Assembly: GCA_050952935.1 (NCBI GenBank)
Contig: JBMNLS010000001.1
Location: 1-64,000, forward strand
Reading direction: 5' to 3'
Origin: UBA6115 sp050952935
GTDB lineage: Bacteria; Bacillota; Clostridia; Christensenellales; Aristaeellaceae
Length of the DNA: 64,000 nt
Shown: one piece after another, positions 33,820 to 42,100 of the stretch
How the letters are laid out: the number at the start of each line of letters is the position of its first letter
Numbering within the stretch: position 1 is the stretch's first letter
The notes under the pieces: generated by a model
Seen by the model: only the letters and a program-made list of their open reading frames with translations
What the model was told of the DNA's origin: nothing
The model's database searches: none
Position numbers and translations under genes: made by a program

Positions 33820-35493
33820 ATGCCGATGATCTGGGTGTTCCTGGGCGTGATGGTGATTGGCCTTGGGGCAGGGCTGATTTCCCAGCATACCAGGGGAAAC
33901 GCCCGCAAAAAGCTGCTGGCCCGGTGGGGGCAAAAGCCCAAAGAGCGGAAGCTGGATGAAGACATCCTGACGGACATCGGGGAATACCACCGCATCCGCC
34001 GGGAGCATGCCCCCTATCCCAGTCTGGTGGATGACACCACCTGGCGGGATTTGGACATGGACGCCGTGTTTTCTCAGATGAATTTCTGCCAGAGCCTGGT
34101 AGGTTCCGAAATCCTCCACGATATGCTGCGGGACACAGGCTGCCCGGCTGAGAGTCTTGCAAGGCGTGCTAAGCATATCAGCTTGTTTGAAAACGATGAG
34201 GAGGTTAGGGTTGCCTGTCAGCTGGCGCTGCAAAAGGCCGGGAAAACTCCTTTCCATGGTGGGGCGCGCCACCTGTACAACCCGGATTTCATCACCCCGC
34301 CCTTCCCCTGGTTATATCCTATGCTGGCGCTGCTGCCCATCTTGCTGTTCATCGGGGGATTTTTCTTTAAGCCCCTGTTTCTTGTGATCATTCCGGCGTT
34401 TGCAGTGAACATGGTCATCTATTACCGCGGCGACATGCGCTACCACAGCCAGGCGGCCTCTATCCGCCATTTGGGAAGCGTGCTGGGGGCGGCCAAGGCG
34501 TTAATCAAGCTGAATATCCCGGCGCTTGAGCCGGAACTGGAGGAACTGCGCCGGAACAGCCGGAAGCTGAGAAGCCTAGCCCGGTGGATCCCCTATTTCC
34601 AGATGGAAAAAATGGGGGACCCCAACATGGGCTTTATGGTGGATTTTTATAAGATATTTTTCCAGATGGACATGATCAGCCTGTGCCGCATCAGCGACAA
34701 AATCGCCAAAAACATTGAAGCGCTGCGCAGGGTGTACCGCATCATTGGGGAAGTGGACGCTCAGATCGCCATCGCCGCCTGGCGCAGCCAAAACGCCGCC
34801 TGCCAGCCCACCTTTACAGAAGAAAGGGCGCTGAGGGCGGAAGGCCTGATGCATCCGCTGCTGGAAAACCCGGTGGCCAATGACTTTGCCTGGACACACA
34901 ACACCCTGATCACCGGCTCCAACGCCTCCGGCAAATCCACCTTCATCAAGGCGCTGGCGGTGAATGCCATTCTGGCCCAAACCATCATGAGCTGCCGGGC
35001 GGAAAGCATCACCCTCTGCCGGGCCCGGGTGATGACCGCCATGGCGGTGAAGGACAGCCTGCTGGCCGGAGAAAGCTATTATATTGCCGAAACCAAGGCC
35101 TTAAGGCGCATCAATGAGGCGGCGGATACGCCCGGTCTCCCCTTGTTCTGCCTGGTGGATGAGATCCTCCGAGGCACCAACACCGTGGAGCGCATCGCGG
35201 CCTCTGTGGCGGTGCTCACCAGTTTTATGGACAAGGATATGCTGGTTATCAACGCCACCCACGATGTGGAATTGGTGGCGCTGCTTCATGGCAAGTATGA
35301 CAATTTCCATTTCTCAGAGGATATGGAGGCGGAGGACATGCGCTTTAGCTACCTGATTCAGCCGGGCCCAGCCCGGGGGCGGAATGCCATCAAGCTGCTG
35401 GCGCACCTGGGCTTTGAATCCGGTATTGTCAATCATGCGCGGGAGCTGGCAAAGCACTTTGATGAATACGGCGAATGGCCGGGGGAACAATAG
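33820..35493 (+). CDS. Membrane-associated MutS-like ATPase (MutS domain V protein)
   Basis: The C-terminal 200 residues match the MutS ATPase: Walker A TGSNASGKSTFIKALAVN, Walker B LVDEILRGTNTVERIA and ATHDVELV. In place of the mismatch-binding domains the protein has an N-terminal membrane helix (about 3-20) and a hydrophobic hairpin (about 163-205, WLYPMLALLPILLFIGGFFF). Such proteins are common in Clostridia and have no known job; a role in mismatch repair is not implied. ATG 33820 follows AAGGGGG. Length 557 residues. Confidence 0.85.
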   Translation: MPMIWVFLGVMVIGLGAGLISQHTRGNARKKLLARWGQKPKERKLDEDILTDIGEYHRIRREHAPYPSLVDDTTWRDLDMDAVFSQMNFCQSLVGSEILHDMLRDTGCPAESLARRAKHISLFENDEEVRVACQLALQKAGKTPFHGGARHLYNPDFITPPFPWLYPMLALLPILLFIGGFFFKPLFLVIIPAFAVNMVIYYRGDMRYHSQAASIRHLGSVLGAAKALIKLNIPALEPELEELRRNSRKLRSLARWIPYFQMEKMGDPNMGFMVDFYKIFFQMDMISLCRISDKIAKNIEALRRVYRIIGEVDAQIAIAAWRSQNAACQPTFTEERALRAEGLMHPLLENPVANDFAWTHNTLITGSNASGKSTFIKALAVNAILAQTIMSCRAESITLCRARVMTAMAVKDSLLAGESYYIAETKALRRINEAADTPGLPLFCLVDEILRGTNTVERIAASVAVLTSFMDKDMLVINATHDVELVALLHGKYDNFHFSEDMEAEDMRFSYLIQPGPARGRNAIKLLAHLGFESGIVNHARELAKHFDEYGEWPGEQ

Positions 35494-35663
35494 TATAGAA
35501 TATGCTCGCATGATTTTGTCCAGTTGCTGTTGTATGATTCTATCACCCCTCTAAACGCCTTAAAAATCAATGTTTTTTAAGCAACGGCCGGAACGGGAAT
35601 GATTTTAAAGCTTTTGAAACATATCAAATCAAACACAAAAGTATAATAATATATGATCAGCTA

Positions 35664-35692
35664 TTGACAAATATGTTCAATTCTGCTATCTT
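35664..35692 (+). promoter_or_regulatory. Promoter of the PucR-type regulator gene
   Basis: TTGACA (35664-35669), 17-base spacer, TATCTT (35687-35692), in an AT-rich gap of about 240 bases that otherwise shows nothing recognisable. Confidence 0.65.
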
Positions 35693-35736
35693 AAACGCAC
35701 ACATTTGATAGTCCGCCCGCTGAGTAAGGGAGAAAC

Positions 35737-36879
35737 ATGGAGATTTCCAAGGGAAAAGAGCTGCCACTGGCAGAGAAAACACTCGCGTTTATGCAGACTG
35801 TTTCCGGGTCGAGCGATCTGAACGCTTTGGTGCGGGTGACCGCCACCCTCCTTGGCAATCCTGTTTGCCTGATTGACGCGGAGGAACAGCTGCTGGCCTG
35901 CCATCCGGCAAAAATGCAGGGAAAGAACATCGAGGTCATGGACGATCTTAGCCAGGCCGTGGCGGGGGTTGAGAAGGCGGAAGAATCCCTGATTGTGGAG
36001 GAATATGGCGATTGCGGGAGACTGAGCGCGTACGCGGTGAACGCCCCCTTCAGCGAGGAGGATAAAGCCTTCCTTTTCTTGGCCGCCCGGGCGATTTCCG
36101 TCATCATCCGCCCTCAGATCGGCACCAAGGTGATGACCCAGCTGAGCAAGCTGCAGCTGATGCGAAAGCTGCTGGCCTATAAGCCCGGCCTGCGGGCAGC
36201 CCTTCAGCATGACATTCAAACCGAGCACCTGGATAAGCTCGGCGGCCCCTTTCGGGTGCTGTTCATCCATGTGGATGATAACAAGCGCGCCCAGATCGTA
36301 CGGCATAAATCGCAGATTAGTAAACATCTGCGCAATGCCTGGTCCTTCATCCACGGGGAAGACATTGTCTGTGTGTTCAATGAGGCGATTGTACTGCCCA
36401 GGGACTATGTGACGGCGCTTAAAAAATACCTGGCCGCCGTCCAGCTTACCGCTTGCCTGAGCATGCCCTTTAACTACCTGATCGACCTGCGCCGCATGTT
36501 TGAGGTGGCTCAGGCTTCCTGGCCGGTCGCCCGCAAGCGGGATCCGGAAACCCGCCTTCACCTGGCGATGAACTATCAAGTGTACGCTTTCCTTGGCCGC
36601 TGCGCCATGTGCTTTAATCCGGCTGACTACTGTCCCGACGGGCTTTACCGCCTGATGGAGGCCGACCGGGAAAACGGCCGCGATGATCTGGCAACGCTCT
36701 ACGCGTACATCGAAAACGGCCTTAACGGCAACGCCGCCGCCAAGGAGATGCACATCCACCGCAACACCCTGATCAACCGCCTGGAGCGCATCCAGGAGAT
36801 TTTGGGGCTGCCGCTGGATGACCGGGATGTGGTTTTGTTCCTAAGGCTGTGTTTCCGGATTTTGGAGATGCAGCAATGA
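35737..36879 (+). CDS. PucR/CdaR-family transcriptional regulator
   Basis: The 380-residue protein ends in the PucR helix-turn-helix (NGLNGNAAAKEMHIHRNTLI then NRLERIQEILG, about 328-360). The N-terminal 120 residues look like a GAF-type sensor (LLGNPVCLIDAEEQLLACHP). PucR/CdaR proteins are usually activators of catabolic genes in response to a small ligand; target and ligand are unknown. ATG 35737 follows AAGGGAG. Its stop abuts that of the polyferredoxin gene with no gap. Confidence 0.87.
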   Translation: MEISKGKELPLAEKTLAFMQTVSGSSDLNALVRVTATLLGNPVCLIDAEEQLLACHPAKMQGKNIEVMDDLSQAVAGVEKAEESLIVEEYGDCGRLSAYAVNAPFSEEDKAFLFLAARAISVIIRPQIGTKVMTQLSKLQLMRKLLAYKPGLRAALQHDIQTEHLDKLGGPFRVLFIHVDDNKRAQIVRHKSQISKHLRNAWSFIHGEDIVCVFNEAIVLPRDYVTALKKYLAAVQLTACLSMPFNYLIDLRRMFEVAQASWPVARKRDPETRLHLAMNYQVYAFLGRCAMCFNPADYCPDGLYRLMEADRENGRDDLATLYAYIENGLNGNAAAKEMHIHRNTLINRLERIQEILGLPLDDRDVVLFLRLCFRILEMQQ

Positions 36880-37944
36880 TCACCGACGCTTTATCAGGGT
36901 GGCCTGGCAGCGGGAGCACAGCTGATTCGCGGCATCAGGCTTTACCGGGCCCCCGCACTGGGTGCAATGGGTGGTTCGCACAGGGTTCAGGAAGTATTTG
37001 ATCCGGGCGGGCAATTCCCCGTGGCCATAGCCTGTGATGGCCTGGTCCGGGCAGATGGACTGGCACAGCCCGCATTGGGTGCAGCGATCGGGCGCGTGGA
37101 GGAGGTAGCGCTGATCGTCCCCCTCATCCAGGTAAACCTTTAACGCCTGATGGGGGCAGACGCTCTCGCAGATGCCGCAGCCCCAGCAGACGCTGCCGTC
37201 AACCATGGGCGAAGCCCAAGTCAGCCGTTCCGGTGTTTCGCCCTTTTCCAGCCTCTGGCGCAGCTGGCGCACCAGCAGGCGGCGGATGAACAATGGGTCG
37301 TTATTTAGCTTCTGCGTGTCAGGCAGGATGGCGCCCACGCCGGTTCTGGCACCCAGAGAGAGGCTTCTGAGCGCTTCCCGGCGGGAGAGGTCAATCGGGG
37401 GCAGGCTATCCCCTATATCCAGCAGGGTGACCCGGGGATCAAAATAATCTTCCCCCAGAAACAGCCTGGCCTGGGCCAGGGAAGCCTCAAAATGCGCCAA
37501 ATGGGGCGCCCTGTCACAGCCGGCGCAGGCAGCCCGCTCAATGATCACCTTGCCCGAGAGCGCCAGGGAGGCAAACAGCTCCCAGGGGATCATCCCCAGG
37601 CACCAGGGCGCGTAATCGCTGTCACTGTCCGATTGTTCACAGGCGATCATGCGGGTTTCCCGCTTGGTGGTGGCCAGCCGGAGCACCCGTTTGAAATCCT
37701 CGTAGCTGGGCGCGATGGCGGCGGAAGGGCACTTGAGAACGCAGAGGTTGCAGCCGGTGCATTTGCCCCAGTCGGCTTCCTTTCCTGCGGGCTTTGTGAG
37801 GGCACCCGCAGGGCACACATCCACGCACAGCGTGCAGGGGAATTTACGCTGCTTGGCATTGAGGCACTGGGGCTTTATAAAGGTGGGGTGATCCTTTGCC
37901 GTCAGGCCCTGGACAGCCATCTGGACAAGTTTCTTCTCAAGCAT
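36880..37944 (-). CDS. Multi-cluster 4Fe-4S ferredoxin-type protein
   Basis: The 354-residue protein has four CX2CX2CX3C ferredoxin motifs: CTLCVDVCP and CTGCNLCVLKCP near the N terminus, CWGCGICESVCP and CTQCGLCQSICP near the C terminus. A final CTQCGG...CSRCQ pair resembles a zinc ribbon. Between them lies a region with a conserved cysteine segment AACAGCDRAPHL. It is probably an electron carrier or maturation partner for a redox enzyme; the nearby mobA and tat genes suggest a molybdoenzyme. ATG 37944 is preferred (GGAGG seven bases upstream); ATG 37950 abuts the ribosome site. Confidence 0.85.
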   Translation of the reverse strand: MLEKKLVQMAVQGLTAKDHPTFIKPQCLNAKQRKFPCTLCVDVCPAGALTKPAGKEADWGKCTGCNLCVLKCPSAAIAPSYEDFKRVLRLATTKRETRMIACEQSDSDSDYAPWCLGMIPWELFASLALSGKVIIERAACAGCDRAPHLAHFEASLAQARLFLGEDYFDPRVTLLDIGDSLPPIDLSRREALRSLSLGARTGVGAILPDTQKLNNDPLFIRRLLVRQLRQRLEKGETPERLTWASPMVDGSVCWGCGICESVCPHQALKVYLDEGDDQRYLLHAPDRCTQCGLCQSICPDQAITGYGHGELPARIKYFLNPVRTTHCTQCGGPVKPDAANQLCSRCQATLIKRR

Positions 37945-38029
37945 GGACATTCCTCCCGGAGATTGGTACCATAGTGCATGATATCAAAAGGCTCGGCACA
38001 GGGCAATCAGCGGAAAGGAGGCGCGGCGG

Positions 38030-38623
38030 ATGGAGGCGAAAAACACGGCCTTTGCCATTTTGTGCGGCGGGAAATCCCAGCGCATGGGGCAGGACAAGGC
38101 CTTTATCCGCCTGGGTGAGGAAAGCCTGCTGCGCCGCCTGGCCCGGGTGGGCGAGGACTTTGGGGAGCGCCTGGTGGCTACTGACCACAGCCTCATGGCC
38201 GAGGAAACCGGCTTCCGCCTGGTACCGGATATTCGCAAAGACTGCGGGCCTGTGGGCGCTGTTTATTCTCTGCTGGCCGGGATGACAAGCGATGCCGTCC
38301 TCACCCTGCCCTGTGATATGCCTTTTTTCCCGGCGGCGCTGGCGCGGGAGATGCTAAGCGCCATTCCCGATACCGCCCAGGCCCTGCTGCTCCTTGACCG
38401 CGGCGGCCGCGCCTACCCGCTGTGCGCGGTGTTTCGCAAGAGCTGTTTGCCGGTGGTGCGGGAGCATGTGGAGGCAGGGAAGCTGAAGGTCATGCCCATG
38501 ATGGACAGCCTGGGCGCGGTCAGGATGACATTGCCGGAGCGGTTTTCAGAGAGGGTGCTCATCAACCTCAACACCCCGGAAGATTTGGAAGCGGTCAAAA
38601 ACACCTTGCAGGAGAGCAGATAA
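38030..38623 (+). CDS. mobA: Molybdenum cofactor guanylyltransferase
   Basis: MobA joins GMP to molybdopterin, making the dinucleotide cofactor of DMSO-reductase-type enzymes. The 197-residue protein has the nucleotide-binding signature FAILCGGKSQRMGQDKAF at residues 6-23 and TLPCDMPFF with the metal-binding Asp. ATG 38030 follows GGAAAGGAGG. It starts an operon with tatB-tatA-tatC, which fits Tat export of folded molybdoenzymes, but no such enzyme is in the window. Confidence 0.92.
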   Translation: MEAKNTAFAILCGGKSQRMGQDKAFIRLGEESLLRRLARVGEDFGERLVATDHSLMAEETGFRLVPDIRKDCGPVGAVYSLLAGMTSDAVLTLPCDMPFFPAALAREMLSAIPDTAQALLLLDRGGRAYPLCAVFRKSCLPVVREHVEAGKLKVMPMMDSLGAVRMTLPERFSERVLINLNTPEDLEAVKNTLQESR

Positions 38624-38625
38624 GG

Positions 38626-39141
38626 ATGTTCAACATTGGCGCGGGCGAGCTGTTTATCATTTTTCTGGTGGCTTTCTTTATCGTAGGGCCCAAGGATCTG
38701 CCCAAGGTGATCAAGGGCATCAAAGAAGCTTTGCAGTGGCTTAGAAACCTGGTGAAAGACCTGAAGGCTGAAACTGGCTGGGACGACATCGTCAAGGAGG
38801 TCAGCGAAGTTAAGGATGATGTGACCGGCACCGTCAAATCCCTGGACATCACCAAAGACCTGAAGGACGCGAAGAAAAGCGTTGAGGACACCGTGAAGGA
38901 CCTGGACATTAAACAGGACTTTGAGGAGGCGAAAAGCGCCCTGGAAAAGGGCGTGAACACCATCAAATCGCCCCTTAAATCCGCCGCCGCATCCATCAAG
39001 GCGGAGTTTGACCCCAAGGCTGTGAAGGCAGCCCTGAAAGAGACGGAACCAGCGACCGCGGCCAATGGCGACAATGGCAGCGCCCCCGCTGAGGAACCTA
39101 AATCCGGCCCTGAGGCCGAAAAAACGGAGGAAGAAAAATGA
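38626..39141 (+). CDS. tatB: Sec-independent translocase subunit TatB-like
   Basis: The 171-residue protein has one N-terminal membrane helix (GELFIIFLVAFFIVGPKDLP, residues 7-26), the Tat hinge GPKDLPKV and a long charged amphipathic tail with repeated Lys/Asp helices (SLDITKDLKDAKKSVEDTV). Its length and GPK/DLP hinge match TatB rather than TatA. ATG 38626 lies three bases after mobA. The stop overlaps tatA (ATGA). Confidence 0.85.
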   Translation: MFNIGAGELFIIFLVAFFIVGPKDLPKVIKGIKEALQWLRNLVKDLKAETGWDDIVKEVSEVKDDVTGTVKSLDITKDLKDAKKSVEDTVKDLDIKQDFEEAKSALEKGVNTIKSPLKSAAASIKAEFDPKAVKAALKETEPATAANGDNGSAPAEEPKSGPEAEKTEEEK

Positions 39142-39320
39142 GACTTGGCGTATGGGAAATCGTACTGATTCTGGTGCTGGCCCTGGTGCTTTTTGGCGGC
39201 AACAAGCTGGCCGGCGTGGGCAAGGCCCTGGGACAGAGCATCCGTGACTTTAAAAGAGAGGTGCAGCCTGAAGGAAGCGGGACTGCCGAAGAGAAAAAAG
39301 AGGAAAGTGACAAGGCCTGA
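39138..39320 (+). CDS. tatA: Sec-independent translocase subunit TatA
   Basis: The 60-residue protein has a short N terminus, one membrane helix (WEIVLILVLALVLFGGNKLA) with the FGxxKL hinge, and a charged tail. This is the standard TatA form that builds the export pore with TatC. It overlaps tatB by 4 bases. Confidence 0.9.
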   Translation: MRLGVWEIVLILVLALVLFGGNKLAGVGKALGQSIRDFKREVQPEGSGTAEEKKEESDKA

Positions 39321-39328
39321 TTCTGCTT

Positions 39329-40093
39329 ATGTCTGACAAACCAACTGTTAAGGCAAAGCGCACCAGGCTCAAAGAGGTCAAGGACGTTCAGCCCATCATG
39401 CAGCACATCATGGCGCTGCGGAAGGTGCTGCTGGTGAGTGTGGCGGCGATTCTGCTGTCGTTTATCCTCGTCTTCGGCCTGATTGGAGACTGGCTGGTGG
39501 ATTTGCTGACCCGGCCCATTGTAAACCGGGGCATTCTCATCATCTACACGGCGGTGTCAGAGGCGCTGCTCACCAAGATGAAGGTCTCCCTGGTGGCGGG
39601 CATCGTGGCAGCAAGCCCGGTGGTGCTCCATCAGCTGTGGGGCTTTATCAGCCCCGCCTTATACCCCGGGGAGCGCAAAAAGTTCAGCCTGCTGTTTGTG
39701 GCGGCGTTGTTCCTGTTCCTTTTGGGCATCGTCTTTTGCTATGGGGTGGTGTATTCCATGGCGCTGGACTTCTTCCTGGTGAGCGGGGAGGGCCTGGCCA
39801 CGCCCATGCTTTCCATCGACAAATACATCGGTTATCTTTTTGGCTTTGCGCTGCCCTTTGGTATTTCCTTTCAGGTGCCGGTGGCGATCTATATCACCAC
39901 CTCCATCGGGCTTACCAGCGCCAAGGGGCTTTCCAAGGCGCGGAAGTATGTTATCCTGGCGATCGCGATCATTGCTGCCATCCTGACCCCGCCCGATGTG
40001 GTCAGCCAGGTGCTGCTGGGCATCCCCATGTGGCTGCTGTATGAGCTTAGCGTGGTGATATCCCGCATGGTGAAGAAAAAAGAGCGGGTATAA
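39329..40093 (+). CDS. tatC: Sec-independent translocase subunit TatC
   Basis: TatC is the membrane receptor for twin-arginine signal peptides. The 254-residue protein has six membrane segments and family motifs including the HIMALRKVLL opening, SPVVLHQLWGFISPALYPGERK and FGISFQVPVAIY. It is the last gene of the mobA-tat operon, followed by a terminator. Confidence 0.95.
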   Translation: MSDKPTVKAKRTRLKEVKDVQPIMQHIMALRKVLLVSVAAILLSFILVFGLIGDWLVDLLTRPIVNRGILIIYTAVSEALLTKMKVSLVAGIVAASPVVLHQLWGFISPALYPGERKKFSLLFVAALFLFLLGIVFCYGVVYSMALDFFLVSGEGLATPMLSIDKYIGYLFGFALPFGISFQVPVAIYITTSIGLTSAKGLSKARKYVILAIAIIAAILTPPDVVSQVLLGIPMWLLYELSVVISRMVKKKERV

Positions 40094-40114
40094 ACGAATC
40101 CAACGGGTTTATCC

Positions 40115-40143
40115 GGCTGGCGCTTGGACGCGCTGGCCTTTTT
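40115..40143 (+). terminator. Terminator after tatC
   Basis: Stem GGCTGGCGC/GCGCTGGCC (two G-U pairs) with loop TTGGAC, followed by TTTTT. Confidence 0.75.
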
Positions 40144-40203
40144 GATTTTCTATCGAATAAAACAGCCTCTATTTCCGTATATATGGGTGAGGGAGGTGAG
40201 GGC

Positions 40204-40722
40204 GTGGAGATGACGCGGGAAGAACGCCTGATGGATTGGATGGAGCGCTACAGCCAGGCCATATTGCGCGCCTGCTTTGTTTATCTGGGAAACCGCCAGG
40301 AGGCGGAGGACGCCATGCAGGACACCTTCCTGAAGGCTTGGCAGGCCATGGACAGCTTTGACAGCGCCCGGGGAGCCGGCGAAAAAACCTGGCTGATGAA
40401 GATCGCGGTGAATGTGTGCCATGATTATCATCGCTCCCGCTGGTTCCGCTTTGTGGATTTAAGCCGGGCGCTGGAGGATCTGCCCGGGCGCTACCTGAGG
40501 CTGGAGCCCAAGGAGGAGACCCTGCTGATGGATGTGATGCGCCTGCCTGAAAAGCAAAAGCAGGTGATCCTGCTGTATTACTACCAGGAAATGACCATGA
40601 AAGAGGTGGCAGCGGCCCTGGGTATAGCGCCATCCACCGTGCATCACCGCCTTAAAAAGGCCGAGCAGACGCTCAAAATCCAGCTGACAGAAGGGAGAGG
40701 CCATGGAAACGAATCAGATTAA
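40204..40722 (+). CDS. ECF-type RNA polymerase sigma factor (pair 3)
   Basis: The 172-residue protein has region 2 (LGNRQEAEDAMQDTFLKAWQ) and region 4 (YYQEMTMKEVAAALGIAPST then VHHRLKKAEQTLK). GTG 40204 is chosen because GGGAGG lies seven bases upstream; ATG 40210 is also possible. It overlaps the downstream membrane protein gene by 20 bases. Confidence 0.87.
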   Translation: MEMTREERLMDWMERYSQAILRACFVYLGNRQEAEDAMQDTFLKAWQAMDSFDSARGAGEKTWLMKIAVNVCHDYHRSRWFRFVDLSRALEDLPGRYLRLEPKEETLLMDVMRLPEKQKQVILLYYYQEMTMKEVAAALGIAPSTVHHRLKKAEQTLKIQLTEGRGHGNESD

Positions 40723-42100
40723 GCGTGTGATTGATAAGGGCCTTTCCGGCCTGCAGGTGGATGAGATAAGGATGCACGCGATTTTGTCCAAAGCCAAAGG
40801 AGGAGAAAAGGTGAAACGCAAACTGCCCCTGGGACTATTGGCGGCACTGGTTGTGATCGCCCTGGCGCTGACGACAACTGCGGCAACGCTCCTGTGGGAA
40901 CAATATGTGCAGAACGTGAAGTACGCCGAGCAGGAAAAGGGCTACTATCAGGATTGGTCGATTGACGAAAAGGAAGCCTTGATCAAAAACCTGATGGATA
41001 TGGGCTATATTGATGAAAGCGGTCAGGCGGAGCGGCTCTTTGACCCGGAAACCCCGGAAAAAGAGAAGCACGCCGTGGCCGACCAGCTGATGCTTGCCTT
41101 GACCGGAGAAAAGGATGTGCGGGAAATCAGCGCCGATATCATCACCTATTCGCTGCTGGGCCCGGAAGACACCTGGACCAGCGCCCAGCGGGTATGGTGG
41201 GCGGGGGTGATCAACTCCGTCAGGGACACATCGGATGATCCGGATCAGCTGGTGCTGCCCCTGGGGCATGAGGTGTCCGAGGAGGAAGCCATCAAGATTG
41301 CCAGGGCGGCCATCATCAAGGCCTTTGAGATGACGCCGGATGCGTTGGACAAGGCCAGGCCGGTGGCCAACCTCTATATCACCAAAGCAAGGCCCGACTA
41401 CCGGAGATGGGATGTTCAGTTCAAAATCTATAAGGAGGGCACTGCAGACTGGGTGGAGCGCATCTACACGGCCATTGTAGATGAAAAAGGTCAGGTCATC
41501 GCCGATCCGGACGTCAATATGCCCTCTCTGGAGGAGATGGCTGCCAGCTACAAGAAATTGGAGGAGCAAAAGAAAGCGCCCAAGCCGCCCATCATTCAGG
41601 CTTACAGGAAATATCTGGAGGCGGAGAACTACGCCCCTTTCAGAAACTGGTGTATTGAGACGAAAGCGGCGTTTTCCAGGGAAGTTCGCCCCATGGTGGC
41701 GGAAGCGGAGAGAAACGGAGAGCTGAAAGAGTATTTTACAGAAGAGGGTGCCGTGATCGCAGGCAGTGAGCTGCGCCTTAACACCGTCTATGCATACGAC
41801 CTTCCGGGGCCGGAGGATATCCCCCAGGCCGAGGCGCTGGAAAAAGCAAAGCTGGCCCTGCAAGAAAATTACGGCGTAAGCCGACAGACCTTGGAGGGCG
41901 CGGCAGAGATCGCTGTGTACTTTGATGTGACCGATCCGGATAAGCCCCTGTGGAAATTCTTCTTTGGCCCTAACTGGAAGGAGGAAACGGAACCTCGAAA
42001 AGCTTACCGGGCCCTGATGGATGCCCACAATGGGGAGGCCGTGCTGACAGAGGCCATCAACTGGAAAGAAATGAAAGGGGATGACCTGCGCAGGTATTAA
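40703..42100 (+). CDS. Membrane-anchored anti-sigma-like protein, partner of pair 3
   Basis: The 465-residue protein has a cytoplasmic N terminus of about 38 residues, one membrane helix (about 40-60, LPLGLLAALVVIALALTTTA) and a large outer region with charged, PepSY-like stretches (EEEAIKIARAAIIKAFEMTP). By position it is the anti-sigma factor of the sigma gene it overlaps by 20 bases. The outer region differs from those of the two pairs near 4-8 kb, so the signals are probably different. Its TAA and the CCA enzyme TAA overlap tail to tail. Confidence 0.6.
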   Translation: METNQIKRVIDKGLSGLQVDEIRMHAILSKAKGGEKVKRKLPLGLLAALVVIALALTTTAATLLWEQYVQNVKYAEQEKGYYQDWSIDEKEALIKNLMDMGYIDESGQAERLFDPETPEKEKHAVADQLMLALTGEKDVREISADIITYSLLGPEDTWTSAQRVWWAGVINSVRDTSDDPDQLVLPLGHEVSEEEAIKIARAAIIKAFEMTPDALDKARPVANLYITKARPDYRRWDVQFKIYKEGTADWVERIYTAIVDEKGQVIADPDVNMPSLEEMAASYKKLEEQKKAPKPPIIQAYRKYLEAENYAPFRNWCIETKAAFSREVRPMVAEAERNGELKEYFTEEGAVIAGSELRLNTVYAYDLPGPEDIPQAEALEKAKLALQENYGVSRQTLEGAAEIAVYFDVTDPDKPLWKFFFGPNWKEETEPRKAYRALMDAHNGEAVLTEAINWKEMKGDDLRRY

